Positions 48,941 to 58,442 of a DNA stretch of 64,000 nucleotides are shown piece by piece. The notes beneath the pieces are model-generated. The model saw only the letters and a list, made by a program, of their open reading frames with translations, had not been told where the DNA came from and did no database searches. Each line of letters starts with the position of its first letter. Position 1 is the first letter of the stretch. The translations under genes were made by a program, and so were the position numbers. Origin of the DNA: Rhodococcus rhodochrous (GTDB lineage Bacteria > Actinomycetota > Actinomycetes > Mycobacteriales > Mycobacteriaceae); the NCBI RefSeq assembly GCF_014854695.1, contig NZ_CP027557.1, forward strand, positions 4,030,001-4,094,000. Direction: 5' to 3'.

Positions 48941-50083
48941 TCACGCGGCGCGGCGGAGCGCGTGCGCGGGCAGTCCCTGCACCCGCCGGTAATGGGCGAG
49001 CAACTCGTCGCACAGCACGGGCCAGGTGCGTCCGAGCACTCCACGGCGTGCCGCACCCCCGAACTCGTCCCGGACCCCGGGAGCGAGCAGAGCATCGACG
49101 GCTCGGGGCAGCAGTTCGACGAAGCGGTCCACCGGCAGGCGGTAACCGTTGCGGCAGTGGGCGACGAGATCGCGTGGTCCGCCCGCGTCCGGCACGATCG
49201 CCGGGATCCCGCTCGCCAGGGCTTCCTGCACGGCCTGGCAGAAGGTCTCGTGTTCACCGGGATGGACGAAGACGTCGAGGCTCGCGTGGGCGCGGGCCAG
49301 TTCCTCTCCCCCGAGCTGCCCGGTGAACACGGCCGACGGCAACTGTCGTTCGAGCCGCGACCGTTCGGGACCGTCGCCGACGACGACGAGCTGCAGCCGC
49401 GGGTCGTGGGCGAGGATCGCGAGCCGCTCGACGTGCTTCTCGGGCGCGAGGCGTCCCACGAAACCGACGATCGGGCGGCCGTCCGGCGACCAGCGGGCGC
49501 GCAGGTCCTCGTCCCGCCGGGACGGCGCGAAGCGGTCGGTGTCGACGCCCCGCGACCAGCGCCGCACGCGCGGGATGCCGTGGGCCACGAGGTCGTCCAC
49601 GGCGGCGGTCGAGGGGGCGAGGGTGAGATCGCAGCCGCGGTGCAGGCGACGAGTCCACCGCCAGGACGCACGCGCCGCGAGGCCGAGCCCGTAGCTGGAG
49701 GCGAATCCGGCCACGTCCGTCTGATAGATCGCGACCGTCGGAACGTCGAGGCGTCCCGCGGCGGCGAGACCGCCGGCACCGAGCACGAACGGGGACGCGA
49801 GGTGCACCACGTCCGGCGCGAAGGTGCGCAGCACCGGAAGGAGTTCCGGTCCTGGCACGCCCACCGGGAGGGAGCTGATCCTCGGTACGCGCACCGCCGG
49901 TACACGGTGGACGGGTGTCCCGCGATGGTCGGACGGAGCGGGTGGCCGGCCTGCGATCGTGTCGGGTGCGACGACCAGCGCGTCGTGTCCGGTGCGGTCG
50001 AGGTGCTCGAGGACGCGGAGCACCGAGTTGGTGACGCCGTTGACGTTCGGGAGGAAGGATTCCGCGACGATGGCTACTCGCAC
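48941..50083 (-). CDS. GT4 glycosyltransferase, MgtA/PimB-like mannosyltransferase
   Basis: This 380-aa GT-B enzyme shows the N-terminal acceptor region [20 protein letters not shown] and the C-terminal nucleotide-sugar domain with [15 protein letters not shown]. The E-x7-E motif is in [15 protein letters not shown]. By sequence and position (between menD and menG) it matches mycobacterial MgtA, a GDP-mannose-dependent alpha-mannosyltransferase acting on glycolipid precursors of lipomannan-type glycans at the cytoplasmic face. The exact acceptor in this organism is not known. Confidence 0.88.
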   Translation of the reverse strand: MRVAIVAESFLPNVNGVTNSVLRVLEHLDRTGHDALVVAPDTIAGRPPAPSDHRGTPVHRVPAVRVPRISSLPVGVPGPELLPVLRTFAPDVVHLASPFVLGAGGLAAAGRLDVPTVAIYQTDVAGFASSYGLGLAARASWRWTRRLHRGCDLTLAPSTAAVDDLVAHGIPRVRRWSRGVDTDRFAPSRRDEDLRARWSPDGRPIVGFVGRLAPEKHVERLAILAHDPRLQLVVVGDGPERSRLERQLPSAVFTGQLGGEELARAHASLDVFVHPGEHETFCQAVQEALASGIPAIVPDAGGPRDLVAHCRNGYRLPVDRFVELLPRAVDALLAPGVRDEFGGAARRGVLGRTWPVLCDELLAHYRRVQGLPAHALRRAA

Positions 50084-50165
50084 GCCGACAGCGTGGCGAG
50101 CCTGCGAGTCGAGCAGGTGCGAGCCCGGTGACCGAGGGACGAAGTCGCGACGAACGTTTCGTTCG

Positions 50166-50618
50166 TCACATCTGCAGCTGTCGATCCTTCACGTCGGGAG
50201 CGACAGCGGGTGCGGCGGTCGCCCTCCGCCGCAGCCACATCAGCACCGGCGTGGCGATCAGCCATGTGACGACGATCACCGACCCGGTGGGGATCAGGGC
50301 GACGCGGGCGTCGCGACCGGTCACACGAACGAGATCGGGATCACTCCGGGCGTACTCCACGGCGATCCGCTGCCCGGCGGTCAACCCCGTCGGATACAGA
50401 ACACCGAGCTCGGGATTGTGCGTCACACCATCGGGAGTGACGAAACTCACGGCGGACCGCAGGGAGCCGGCCGAGAGCACCTCGGCGACGGCCGTGCCCG
50501 TGTCGGAGCGGATGGTGAGGTCGTTGCGGAGGGCGCCGAGGAACAGGATCACCGCGAGGGCGGAGATCGCCGCCGCGACGATGACAACCGCGCGCCGCGC
50601 GCGCTCGGGTCCGCTCAC
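50166..50618 (-). CDS. Small DUF3592-like membrane protein
   Basis: This 150-aa protein has an N-terminal membrane helix ([20 protein letters not shown]), an outer segment of beta character ([20 protein letters not shown], then [20 protein letters not shown]), and a second helix ([20 protein letters not shown]). The middle part resembles DUF3592. The GTG start overlaps the menD stop by 4 nt, so it is co-translated with menD. A homologue occupies the same place in mycobacteria; function unknown. Confidence 0.8.
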   Translation of the reverse strand: MSGPERARRAVVIVAAAISALAVILFLGALRNDLTIRSDTGTAVAEVLSAGSLRSAVSFVTPDGVTHNPELGVLYPTGLTAGQRIAVEYARSDPDLVRVTGRDARVALIPTGSVIVVTWLIATPVLMWLRRRATAAPAVAPDVKDRQLQM

Positions 50619-52234
50619 AGCTGCGCTCGCACCGCCGCGTGCAGTTCGCGCAGCCCGGCCCGATCCGTGGTGACCTCGACCACACGGATGCCCGCGGGCG
50701 GCGCAGCGTCGTCCGCAAGGACGAGCGCGAGTCCCTGCAGATCCACCCGCTCGTGCGGAACGCGGTAGGCCGCGCACAGTGCCGCGAGGTCCATGCCGTG
50801 CGGGGTGCCGAAAACACGCTCGAAGACACCTGCGTACTGCGGGTCGCCCTGTTCGAGCAGTTCGAAGATTCCGCCGCCGTCGTCGTTCGCGACGACGATG
50901 GTGAGGTTCTGCGGCCGCGGCTCCGACGGCCCGATGAGCAGGCCCGATGCGTCGTGCAGGAAGGTCAGGTCGCCGAGCAGCGCGACGGTCCGTCCCTGCT
51001 CGTAGGCGAGTGCGGCACCGACGGCGGTGGAGACCGTACCGTCGATCCCGGCGACACCGCGGTTGGACAGCACCTTCACGTCGGGCTTCGGGTAGCTCAC
51101 GAGCGCCGCGTCGCGCACCGGGTTCGACGCCCCGAGCAGCAGCTGGTCGCCGGGCTTCAGCGAATCCGTGACCACCGCGGCGACGTGCAGTCCGGTGGCC
51201 TTCGGGTGCCCGTCGAGCTGGGCGCGCACGGCCTTGTCGGTGTGCGCCGACAGCTGGCGGCATCGTTCGAGCCACGCCTCGTCGGGTGTTCCCGACACCA
51301 TGGCGCGGGTGCCGGTCGCGATGACGTTGCCCGAGACGTCGGGCCAGCGCGGGCCGGTGGTCAGCGCGTACACGGTGACGGCGGGGTCGGCGAGCAGGTT
51401 CGACACCGGGCGGTGCAGGGTGGGTCGTCCGGTGATGATCGCCTGGCGCGGCTTCAGGTGCGGCAGCGCCATCGGATGCACCGGGATGCCGTGCAACGGT
51501 GCGGTGGGTTCGGCGACGGTCGGCAGCCCGGACAGCTCGGGGCGGTGGGCGGAACCGTGACCGGAGACGACGATCGTGTCGGGGGTCAGGTCGATCTCGA
51601 GCGGGACGTCGAGGGTGGCGTGCACCGTGGTGGTCCAGGCCTTGCCGTCGGGACGGCCCTCGGGCACCGGGCCCTTCGCGTCGAGCTCGGGCACGAGCGG
51701 TTCGCGCAGCGGGATGTCGAAGTGGACCGGGCCTGCGTTGCCCGATCGGGTCCCGCGGGCGGCGGCGAGAACCCGGGAGACCGCCGAACGCCACTGGCTG
51801 TTCTGTTCGATGCCTTCGGCGAGGCCGAGGCTGATGGTGGCGCGCACCTGGCTGCCGAACAACCCGAGTTGTTCGACGGTCTGGTTCGCACCGGATCCGA
51901 GCAGTTCGTAGGGGCGATTGGCGCTGAGCACGACCAACGGGACGCGAGCATAGTTCGCCTCGAGCACGGCCGGCGCGAGGTTGGCCACGGCGGTACCGGA
52001 GGTCATGACGACCGGGACGGGACGCCCCGAGGCGAGGGCCAGGCCGATCGCGAGGAATCCGGCGGTGCGCTCGTCGATACGCATGTGCAGGCGCAGACGT
52101 CCTGCGCTGTCGGCGGCCTGGAGCGCGAAGGCGAGCGGCGCGTTGCGCGAGCCCGGGCACAGCACGACGTCCCGAACACCGCCCCGGGCGAGTTCGTCGA
52201 CGACAGCAGTGGCCTGGGCAGTGGACGGATTCAC
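50615..52234 (-). CDS. menD: SEPHCHC synthase MenD
   Basis: MenD is the thiamine-diphosphate enzyme that joins 2-oxoglutarate to isochorismate, the first committed step of menaquinone synthesis. The protein is 539 aa from the GTG start ([20 protein letters not shown]), which matches the mycobacterial N-terminus. Key blocks are [27 protein letters not shown] with the catalytic-type Glu, and the ThDP/Mg site [15 protein letters not shown], then [14 protein letters not shown]. It is divergent from a flavin reductase gene across only 52 bp. Confidence 0.96.
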   Translation of the reverse strand: MNPSTAQATAVVDELARGGVRDVVLCPGSRNAPLAFALQAADSAGRLRLHMRIDERTAGFLAIGLALASGRPVPVVMTSGTAVANLAPAVLEANYARVPLVVLSANRPYELLGSGANQTVEQLGLFGSQVRATISLGLAEGIEQNSQWRSAVSRVLAAARGTRSGNAGPVHFDIPLREPLVPELDAKGPVPEGRPDGKAWTTTVHATLDVPLEIDLTPDTIVVSGHGSAHRPELSGLPTVAEPTAPLHGIPVHPMALPHLKPRQAIITGRPTLHRPVSNLLADPAVTVYALTTGPRWPDVSGNVIATGTRAMVSGTPDEAWLERCRQLSAHTDKAVRAQLDGHPKATGLHVAAVVTDSLKPGDQLLLGASNPVRDAALVSYPKPDVKVLSNRGVAGIDGTVSTAVGAALAYEQGRTVALLGDLTFLHDASGLLIGPSEPRPQNLTIVVANDDGGGIFELLEQGDPQYAGVFERVFGTPHGMDLAALCAAYRVPHERVDLQGLALVLADDAAPPAGIRVVEVTTDRAGLRELHAAVRAQL

Positions 52235-52286
52235 GGAGTCCAGGGTAATTGCGCCGGAAATGTGGCCGGGTAGAGGTGCGGTCAGA

Positions 52287-52892
52287 ATGGAGGCCGTGCG
52301 CACAGTCTTCGATCCCGACGAGTCGAGTCCCGGCCGCTTCTACCGCCTTCTCACCGCGACAATCGTGCCGAGACCGATCGCGTGGGTGTCCACCGAGGCC
52401 GAGGACGGTGTGTTCAATCTCGCTCCGTACAGCTTCTTCACGGTGGCGAGTACGGCCCCGCCGGTCGTGCAGTTCACGTCCGTGGGCCGGAAGGACAGTC
52501 TGCGGAACATCGAGCAGACGGGCGAGTTCGTGATCAACATCGCGACCGTGTCGTTGATGGAGAAGGTCAACGCCTCGTCGGCGGCGTTCCCGCATGACAT
52601 CGACGAGTTCACCGAGGTGGGTCTGCACGCCGAGCCGAGCGAGCGGGTGCGGCCCCCGCGGGTCGCGGAGGCACCCGCCTCGATCGAGTGCCGGTTGCAC
52701 CGTGTGATCGAGATCGGCGACTCGTTCGTCGTGATGGGCGACGTCCTCGCCGTGACCGTCGATTCGGAGGTGCTGGCGGAGGACGGTGCCCCCGACTTCG
52801 CGGCGCTCGGCGCGGTGAGCCGGTTGGGACGGACGGAATGGGGACTGACGCCCGCGGTGCGGAGACTGCACCGGCCCGGCACTCCTGGGTGA
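52287..52892 (+). CDS. Flavin reductase-like (FMN-binding split barrel) protein
   Basis: This 201-aa protein of the DIM6/NTAB flavin reductase family has the N-terminal [21 protein letters not shown], then [20 protein letters not shown] and [20 protein letters not shown]. These form the FMN-binding split barrel. It may supply reduced flavin or bind FMN for an unknown oxidoreductase. ATG 52287 is chosen; GTG 52296 is possible. It is followed after 83 bp by a siderophore-interacting protein gene with an IdeR-like site between them. Confidence 0.84.
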   Translation: MEAVRTVFDPDESSPGRFYRLLTATIVPRPIAWVSTEAEDGVFNLAPYSFFTVASTAPPVVQFTSVGRKDSLRNIEQTGEFVINIATVSLMEKVNASSAAFPHDIDEFTEVGLHAEPSERVRPPRVAEAPASIECRLHRVIEIGDSFVVMGDVLAVTVDSEVLAEDGAPDFAALGAVSRLGRTEWGLTPAVRRLHRPGTPG

Positions 52893-52896
52893 GGAC

Positions 52897-52915
52897 ACAG
52901 GTTAGGCTCCGCTGA
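52897..52915. promoter_or_regulatory. IdeR/DtxR-like iron box
   Basis: ACAGGTTAGGCTCCGCTGA keeps 13 of 19 positions of the mycobacterial IdeR consensus (TTAGGTTAGGCTAACCTAA), including an intact left half AGGTTAGGCT. It lies 61-79 bp upstream of the siderophore-interacting protein start. Confidence 0.5.
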
Positions 52916-52975
52916 ACGATCGTCGGGATGCTGCACGTCGTCAGTGGTGGCATCCGAGCAACCTCGGAGGGCCGT

Positions 52976-53836
52976 ATGGCGAAGAGCACCGGAACCGCAC
53001 GGCGCAATCCCTATCTCAAGCCCGAGTCGCGGCGGATGGTGCGCGCGCAGGTACTCGCCGCCGAACGGATCAGCCCGACCTTCGTGCGCATCACCGTGGG
53101 CGGCGACGACGTCGACTCGATCGCACCGATGGGCTTCGACCACTGGTTCCGCATGTTCTTCCCCACCCCGGAGCAGCGGGAACTGACCCTCCCCGGTGCG
53201 ACCGACGACCGTTGGTGGCCCGAATACCAGGAGCTACCCGAGGATCGGCGTCCGGTGCTGCGGAACTACACGTTCCGCCGCGTGCGACCTGCGGGCACCG
53301 CGCTGTTCGGCCCGACCTCCGAGATCGAGATCGATTTCGCGTCGCACGGTGATCTGGGCCCGGCCTCGGCGTGGGCGGAGCGGGCGCAGCCCGGTGACGA
53401 GATCGGCATCCTCGACGAGGGCATCAGCAACCTGCCTCTCGACGAGGCACGGTCGTGGCTGCTCGTCGGCGACGAGAGCGCGGTGCCCGCCGTGGCGGGC
53501 ATTCTCGACTCGATTCTTGCTCTCGACCCGCTCGCGGCCGTGGAGGTCTTCGTCGAGGTTCCGCACCCCGACGACCTCACCGCCCAGGCCCTGCGGACGG
53601 GCGAGAACGTACGGGTGCATCCGGTGATCAGGACGGATGGCGAGGCGGTTCCGGGCAGTCTCGTCGCCGACGAGGTGCGGGAGTCGACCCCGTCGTCGGA
53701 TTCCGCCCACGCGTTCGTCGCGGGCGAGTCGTTGCTCGCGACCGGTGTGCGCCGTCATCTCGTGCGCGAGTGCGGCTGGGACCGGTCGGCGGTGACCTTC
53801 ATCGGCTACTGGAAGTACGGCGAGCCCGTCTACTGA
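52976..53836 (+). CDS. Siderophore-interacting protein (FAD-dependent ferric reductase)
   Basis: This 286-aa protein is of the SIP/ViuB ferric-siderophore reductase family, which releases iron by reduction in the cytoplasm. The FAD region is LRNYTFRRVRPAGTALFGPT near residue 99 with FASHGDLGPASAWAERAQPG. The NAD(P)H part has WLLVGDESAVPAVAGILDSI near 160, and the C-terminus is GWDRSAVTFIGYWKYGEPVY. The ATG has CGGAGGG upstream. An IdeR-like box upstream suggests iron repression. Confidence 0.92.
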   Translation: MAKSTGTARRNPYLKPESRRMVRAQVLAAERISPTFVRITVGGDDVDSIAPMGFDHWFRMFFPTPEQRELTLPGATDDRWWPEYQELPEDRRPVLRNYTFRRVRPAGTALFGPTSEIEIDFASHGDLGPASAWAERAQPGDEIGILDEGISNLPLDEARSWLLVGDESAVPAVAGILDSILALDPLAAVEVFVEVPHPDDLTAQALRTGENVRVHPVIRTDGEAVPGSLVADEVRESTPSSDSAHAFVAGESLLATGVRRHLVRECGWDRSAVTFIGYWKYGEPVY

Positions 53837-53862
53837 CGGCCCGAACTTCCCCGGAACGACGA

Positions 53863-53905
53863 ACGTCGCGGTACCGACCGGCGAACCGGTTCGGGACCGC
53901 GACGT
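53863..53905. terminator. Bidirectional terminator after the siderophore-interacting protein gene
   Basis: The arms ACGTCGCGGT (53863-53872) and ACCGCGACGT (53896-53905) pair perfectly. Inner CCGA/TCGG and CCGG-CGAA-CCGG stems extend the hairpin past one mismatch and one bulge. It lies between convergent genes. Confidence 0.8.
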
Positions 53906-53926
53906 CCGGATGTCGCTGGTGTCGGC

Positions 53927-54367
53927 TCAGCCGGCGTGCTTCTGGATGAGATCACCCAGGCGCGGCAGGGCCTCGACGACGTGCTTCTTGGCCGAGGGGC
54001 GCAGCGAGTCGTAGACCTTCTTGACGCCGGACTTCGACGTGCCGGCGATGCGCTCGTCGGTCACGCCGAGGAGAGCGTCGGCGACGACCTCGCCGCGGGC
54101 GACCAGGAAGTCCGCGAACGAACCGTTGCCTGCGTACTCCACCCAGAACGGCTGGAGCTTCTCGACGAATTCGGGCAGCAGACCTTCGACGGCACCCGGC
54201 ACGATGCCCGGGCCGACCTTCTTCACTGCTGCGTAGCCACCCTTGAGGGCGAGACCGGACGCACCCTTCTTGTCCGACACCTCAGCATCGATCAGGGCTT
54301 CGACGTCTGCCTTGACCGCCGGGAACTTGTCGGCGCCGAGGAGGGCATCGCCCAGAGCTGCAACCAC
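53927..54367 (-). CDS. Conserved actinobacterial protein of unknown function
   Basis: I do not recognise a characterised function. The 146-aa, mostly helical, soluble protein contains VEGLLPEFVEKLQPFWVEYA, FADFLVARGEVVADALLGVT and RPSAKKHVVEALPRLGDLIQ. It has no signal peptide or membrane segment and is rich in Ala, Lys and Val. I preferred GTG 54367, 8 nt after a GGAGG; GTG 54373 in the same frame is two codons earlier. It lies on the minus strand between the siderophore protein and menC, 73 bp after menC. Confidence 0.72.
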   Translation of the reverse strand: MVAALGDALLGADKFPAVKADVEALIDAEVSDKKGASGLALKGGYAAVKKVGPGIVPGAVEGLLPEFVEKLQPFWVEYAGNGSFADFLVARGEVVADALLGVTDERIAGTSKSGVKKVYDSLRPSAKKHVVEALPRLGDLIQKHAG

Positions 54368-54440
54368 TTTCACTGCCTCCGTAGATGTGACACTTGTGAC
54401 CGTTGGGACGCGGGGAACGATATACGACGATTCCGCCTCA

Positions 54441-55454
54441 TCACAGTCCGCGTCCGGCCAGCACCGTACGGCACCGACGCACCCGCTCGCACCACCACTC
54501 GACTCGGTCGGGTTCGGCCCGCAGCGCATCGAGCCGCCCGGGTTCGGGCTCGACCGCAACGACATCGAGCGCTCCGTCGGACATGTGCAGAGCCGGCGCG
54601 ACGTCGGCCTCGAAGAAGCCGCCCGTGCCCAGGCCGCAGGCGTACGGGAGGTCGGGTAGGGCCGCGGCCGCCGCGAGACCGGTGGCGATCCCCACCGCGG
54701 AGTCGAGAGCGCTCGAGACGACCACCTCGACGCCGTGCCCGGCGAGTTCGTCGGCGAGCGCGACGAGGCGTCGGACCCCGCCGAGCGGTGCGACCTTCAC
54801 GACGGCGACGTCCGCTCCCCCGGCCCGCACGACCCGCAGGGGATCCTCGGCGCGGCGGATGCTCTCGTCCGCCGCGATGCGCACCCCGGGCAGGCGGCGG
54901 CGAACCTCGACGAGTTCGGGGACGGTCGCGCACGGCTGCTCGGCGTATTCGAGCGGACCGTCGGCCGTGAGTGCCGTGAGCGCGCGGACCGCCTCGGCCA
55001 CGCTCCAGCCTCCGTTCGCGTCGATCCGGACATTGGGCACGTGTTCGCGCACGGCCCGGACACGAGCGACATCCTGCGCGAGATCCTGGCCCGGTTCGGC
55101 GACCTTCACCTTCGCGGTGCGCGCGCCGGGGAACCGGGCGAGGACCTCGGGGACGCGCTCCGGGCCGATGGCGGGCACGGTCGCGTTGACCGCGATCCGG
55201 GCGCGGCGCGGGGCCGGATGCCCCTGCCAGGCCGCTTCGATCGCCGACTGCAACCAGTGCGCCGCCTCGTCGTCGCCGTATTCGGGGAACGGCCCGAACT
55301 CACCCCACCCTGCGGGTCCGCGCAGCAACAGCACCTCGCGTTCGGTGATGCCGCGGAACCGGACGCGCATGGGCAGCGAGATAACGACTGCCCCGTCGAG
55401 CAATTCGTCCGCGGACGGGAGGGGCAGCGAGGACGGGAGGGGCAGGGAGATCAC
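54441..55454 (-). CDS. menC: o-Succinylbenzoate synthase MenC
   Basis: MenC is an enolase-superfamily enzyme that dehydrates SHCHC to o-succinylbenzoate. The protein is 337 aa. The catalytic Lys pair is in TAKVKVAEPG near 116, and the metal ligands are in RIDANGGWS near 145, EYAEQPC near 170 and IAADESIRRA near 195. The second catalytic Lys is in VVKVAPLGG. The N-terminal 15 residues (ISLPLPSSLPLPSADELL) come from an 18-bp tandem duplication. The GTG start overlaps the upstream thioesterase stop by 4 nt. Confidence 0.94.
   Translation of the reverse strand: MISLPLPSSLPLPSADELLDGAVVISLPMRVRFRGITEREVLLLRGPAGWGEFGPFPEYGDDEAAHWLQSAIEAAWQGHPAPRRARIAVNATVPAIGPERVPEVLARFPGARTAKVKVAEPGQDLAQDVARVRAVREHVPNVRIDANGGWSVAEAVRALTALTADGPLEYAEQPCATVPELVEVRRRLPGVRIAADESIRRAEDPLRVVRAGGADVAVVKVAPLGGVRRLVALADELAGHGVEVVVSSALDSAVGIATGLAAAAALPDLPYACGLGTGGFFEADVAPALHMSDGALDVVAVEPEPGRLDALRAEPDRVEWWCERVRRCRTVLAGRGL
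55414..55449. repeat. 18-bp tandem duplication in the menC 5' end
   Basis: GACGGGAGGGGCAGCGAG (55414-55431) is followed by a copy with one change (55432-55449). On the menC strand it encodes two SLPLPS-type blocks right after the start codon. Confidence 0.85.
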
Positions 55455-56083
55455 GGTTGGCCCGGCAGCAACTGGACCATCAGTGCCTCGCAGTCGGCGA
55501 GGAGGTTGCCGTCGACATCGCGCAGTTCGGCCTTGCAGAAGGCCTTGCGTCCGTCCACCCGCTCGACCCAGCCGTCGACGACGAGTTCGGTCTCGATCGG
55601 GGTGATCCTGCGATAGTTGACGTGAAGATAGGCGGTGCGGGCGATCGGCCGGCCGTTGGCGTGGATGACCATGCCGAACAGGTCGTCGAACAGCAGCGGC
55701 AGCGTGCCGCCGTGCGCGGCCCCGTTGCCTCCGAGGTGGTAGCGACGGAAGACGCCGCGCTCACGGACACCGTCCGGTCCGTACTTCTCGATCGTCCACG
55801 GCAGCAGCAGCGCGCTGCCGCGTCCGGGCAGGTCGACGTTGAATCCGGCGGGCGAGCGGCCCTCGGGCACGGCGTGCTCGGCGAGCAGGTCGACGAGTGC
55901 CTCGGTCTGCTCGATCGCTCGGTCGACGACCTCGTCCGGCGGGTTCGTGGAGACCATCAGATCCTGCAGACGCCGGAAGGTCTCGACGAAGCGACCGTAG
56001 TTCGGCCCCGCCTTCACCGGTTCGTAGACCGGGAATCCGCCGTGGTGTTCGTAGTCGTCGCGGGGATCGGTCTGCTCGCTCAT
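55451..56083 (-). CDS. PaaI-type hotdog thioesterase
   Basis: This 210-aa protein has an N-terminal helical part and a C-terminal hotdog domain with GNGAAHGGTLPLLFDDLFGM near residue 130, in the style of the PaaI/4HBT group, then RTAYLHVNYRRITPIETELV. It would hydrolyse an acyl-CoA. Its place directly before menC and beside menB suggests DHNA-CoA hydrolysis (the MenI step) as an attractive but unproven role. The ATG is divergent from menB across 64 bp. Confidence 0.83.
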   Translation of the reverse strand: MSEQTDPRDDYEHHGGFPVYEPVKAGPNYGRFVETFRRLQDLMVSTNPPDEVVDRAIEQTEALVDLLAEHAVPEGRSPAGFNVDLPGRGSALLLPWTIEKYGPDGVRERGVFRRYHLGGNGAAHGGTLPLLFDDLFGMVIHANGRPIARTAYLHVNYRRITPIETELVVDGWVERVDGRKAFCKAELRDVDGNLLADCEALMVQLLPGQP

Positions 56084-56147
56084 GGTTGTGCACGTTATCG
56101 GGCGGCAGCGCACGTCGCCGCGATGCCCGGCCCTTTATGGTGACGAG

Positions 56148-57041
56148 GTGACCTTCGATCCAGAATTGTGGCGCCCGGTACCCGGGTTCGAGAACCTCAC
56201 CGACATCACCTATCACCGACACGTCACGCAGGGCACGGTCCGCGTCGCGTTCGATCGTCCCGAGGTGCGCAACGCCTTCCGTCCGCACACCGTCGACGAG
56301 CTCTACCGCGTGCTCGACCATGCGCGGACCACCTCCGACGTCGGCGTCGTGCTGCTCACGGGCAACGGTCCGAGCCCGAAGGACGGCGGATGGGCGTTCT
56401 GCTCCGGCGGCGACCAGCGGATCCGTGGCCGCAGCGGCTACCAGTACGCGAGCGGCGAGACCGCCGACACCGTCGACAAGGCCCGCGCCGGCCGGCTGCA
56501 CATCCTCGAGGTCCAGCGGCTGATCCGGTTCATGCCGAAGGTCGTCATCGCTCTGGTCAACGGCTGGGCCGCCGGTGGCGGGCACAGCCTGCACGTCACG
56601 TGCGACCTGACGCTCGCCTCCCGCGAGCACGCCCGCTTCAAGCAGACCGACGCCGACGTGGGCAGCTTCGACGGCGGCTACGGCAGCGCCTACCTGGCCA
56701 AGATGGTCGGCCAGAAGTTCGCGCGGGAGATCTTCTTCCTCGGCGACACCTACACGGCCGAGGAGATGCACCACATGGGTGCGGTGAACAAGGTCGTCGA
56801 CCACGACGAGCTCGAGAACGTCGCGCTGGAGTGGGCGCAGAAGATCAACGGCAAGTCGCCGCAGGCGCAGCGCATGCTCAAGTACGCCTTCAACCTGCAG
56901 GACGACGGCCTCGTCGGTCAGCAGTTGTTCGCGGGCGAGGCCACGCGTCTGGCCTACATGACCGACGAAGCGATCGAGGGTCGCGACGCCTTCCTCGAGA
57001 AGCGCGAGCCCGACTGGTCGCCCTACCCGCACTACTACTGA
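56148..57041 (+). CDS. menB: 1,4-Dihydroxy-2-naphthoyl-CoA synthase MenB
   Basis: MenB is a crotonase-fold enzyme that cyclises o-succinylbenzoyl-CoA to DHNA-CoA. The protein is 297 aa. The oxyanion-hole regions are FCSGGDQRIRGR near 85 and VNGWAAGGGHSLHVTCDLTL near 140, and the catalytic Asp region is DADVGSFDGGYGSAYLAKMV near 175. The C-terminus, EKREPDWSPYPHYY, is typical of MenB. The GTG start gives MTFDPELWRPVPGFENLTDI. The transcript ends in a large hairpin. Confidence 0.96.
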   Translation: MTFDPELWRPVPGFENLTDITYHRHVTQGTVRVAFDRPEVRNAFRPHTVDELYRVLDHARTTSDVGVVLLTGNGPSPKDGGWAFCSGGDQRIRGRSGYQYASGETADTVDKARAGRLHILEVQRLIRFMPKVVIALVNGWAAGGGHSLHVTCDLTLASREHARFKQTDADVGSFDGGYGSAYLAKMVGQKFAREIFFLGDTYTAEEMHHMGAVNKVVDHDELENVALEWAQKINGKSPQAQRMLKYAFNLQDDGLVGQQLFAGEATRLAYMTDEAIEGRDAFLEKREPDWSPYPHYY

Positions 57042-57049
57042 TCCTGACG

Positions 57050-57103
57050 CGGCGAACCGGGCTTCGCCCCTGCTACAGCAGGTGCAAGGCCCGGTTCGCC
57101 GCG
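57050..57103. terminator. Large hairpin after menB
   Basis: GCGGCGAACCGGGC (57050-57063) and its exact complement (57090-57103) form a 14-bp stem. An inner CTGC-TACA-GCAG stem lies at 57071-57082. It lies between convergent menB and the DUF4193 gene and probably serves both. Confidence 0.85.
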
Positions 57104-57127
57104 CAAGGAGGGTCGTCGGACGGAAGG

Positions 57128-57424
57128 TCAGACGCAGTCGCGGCAGTAGGCCTGCTCGCCGTCGCCCGTCGCGCGACGGCTGTGGTGCTGGACGAGGAAG
57201 CAGCCCATGCAGGTGAACTCGTCCGACTGCTTCGGCAGGACCTGGACCGAGAGCTCCTCCGCGGACAGTGCCGAGAGGTCGGCGCCGGGCAGGTCGAGGG
57301 TCTCGAGGATCTCGCCCTCGTCGGTGTCGGCGGCCGCGATGGGCTTGATGTCCAGCTCGTCCAGGGCAGTGCCACCGCCGCCCAGGATGTCGGTGGTGCG
57401 GGGAGCGTCGTAGTCGGTCGCCAT
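57128..57424 (-). CDS. DUF4193 protein with C-terminal zinc-ribbon cysteines
   Basis: This 98-aa acidic protein resembles DUF4193, common in actinobacteria. The N-terminal 60 residues are acidic (AAADTDEGEILETLDLPGAD). The C-terminus has two CxxC pairs (FTCMGCFLVQHHSR and AYCRDCV), which should bind one zinc. No function is established; a regulatory or RNA polymerase-associated role is speculation. Confidence 0.83.
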   Translation of the reverse strand: MATDYDAPRTTDILGGGGTALDELDIKPIAAADTDEGEILETLDLPGADLSALSAEELSVQVLPKQSDEFTCMGCFLVQHHSRRATGDGEQAYCRDCV

Positions 57425-57609
57425 GGCAGTTCTCCTCACTCGTTGTCGGCGGTGCCGCGCAGCCGCGGGTCACGGCTGCATCGGACCCGCTGTGGCAGGC
57501 CGGCGCTGTCATGGGCACCGTTGCCGTCAGTAATGTCCCACCGGAAGCTTCGTCAAACACATATGTCCAGTTACGGTCGAACCGTGTGCTCTCGGGCACA
57601 CTGTGGGAC

Positions 57610-58056
57610 ATGACCGATCGCCAGAGTCCGCGAACCGCCCACACCCGCCCGGAAGGCGTCTCCGACGCCACTGTGAAAGCGACCGGCAAATTGTCCGAGG
57701 CTCTCGAGACCGTCGAGCAGGCGCGGGGCCATCTCTATGCCTTCCATCAGCTGATGGGTCGCGCCGATCTGCTCACCGGCGACGCCGAGGAGTTGTTCCG
57801 CGAGGCCGGGCACGACGAGATCGCCGAGCGTCTCGGCACCGAGATCATCGGACGCAACATCGCCGAGGGTCGCTGGACCTTCCAACTCGTCGAGGAATTC
57901 GACGACGGCTACTGGTCGGACTTCCGCACTTTCGAGAAGCAGGTGCGCGACGAACTCGTGCAGGGCCGACGTCACCTTTTCGAAGCCGAGATGAAGGAAT
58001 CGCGGCGCACACACGGCCGCCGCCATCACGAGGCCTGCCCGGCCGAGGAGCAGTGA
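57610..58056 (+). CDS. Conserved actinobacterial helical protein, unknown function
   Basis: I do not recognise a characterised family. The 148-aa soluble protein is predicted helical throughout, with ALETVEQARGHLYAFHQLMG, AEELFREAGHDEIAERLGTE and WTFQLVEEFDDGYWSDFRTF. It ends in a His/Arg-rich tail (ESRRTHGRRHHEACPAEEQ). The ATG follows GGGACAT. Its stop overlaps the glyoxalase-like gene by 4 nt (GTGA), so they are co-translated. Confidence 0.75.
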   Translation: MTDRQSPRTAHTRPEGVSDATVKATGKLSEALETVEQARGHLYAFHQLMGRADLLTGDAEELFREAGHDEIAERLGTEIIGRNIAEGRWTFQLVEEFDDGYWSDFRTFEKQVRDELVQGRRHLFEAEMKESRRTHGRRHHEACPAEEQ

Positions 58057-58442
58057 CGGTGGAGATCCTCAGCAGCCGCACCATCCTCCGTCCGCGCGAC
58101 CACGAGGCCGCCCTCGAGTTCTACGGCTCGACGCTGGGACTGGCGATCGCCCGCGAGTATCCCGGCGGAACCGTCTTCTTCGCGGGGCAGTCGCTCATCG
58201 AGATCGCCGCGCACGGCCGATCCGACGACAGCGACGAGGTGTTCCACGGCGCCCTGTGGCTCCAGGTGCGCGACGTCTACGACGCCGAGGCCGAACTGGC
58301 GCTGAAGGGCGTGCGCATCGTCCGGGGCGCGAAGCAGGAGCCGTGGGGACTGCACGAGCTGTGGATCGCCGATCCCGACGGGATTCCGATCGTCCTGGTG
58401 CAGATCCCCGAGGACCATCCCTTGCGGCGCGACCTCCGTTGA
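58053..58442 (+). CDS. Glyoxalase/VOC-family protein
   Basis: This 129-aa protein has one vicinal oxygen chelate unit (RPRDHEAALEFYGSTLGLAI near residue 13, WIADPDGIPIVLVQIPEDHP at the end). VOC proteins include glyoxalase I, dioxygenases and antibiotic-binding proteins. The metal ligands expected of glyoxalase I are not obvious, so the activity is open. A homologue stands next to pitA in mycobacteria. Confidence 0.83.
   Translation: MTVEILSSRTILRPRDHEAALEFYGSTLGLAIAREYPGGTVFFAGQSLIEIAAHGRSDDSDEVFHGALWLQVRDVYDAEAELALKGVRIVRGAKQEPWGLHELWIADPDGIPIVLVQIPEDHPLRRDLR

Noticed and set aside
50166-52898. A 910-codon minus-strand open frame covering menD in another frame
   Set aside because: Only its last 150 codons (50166-50618) form a real gene, the small membrane protein; the rest is an out-of-frame reading of menD and the flavin reductase gene.
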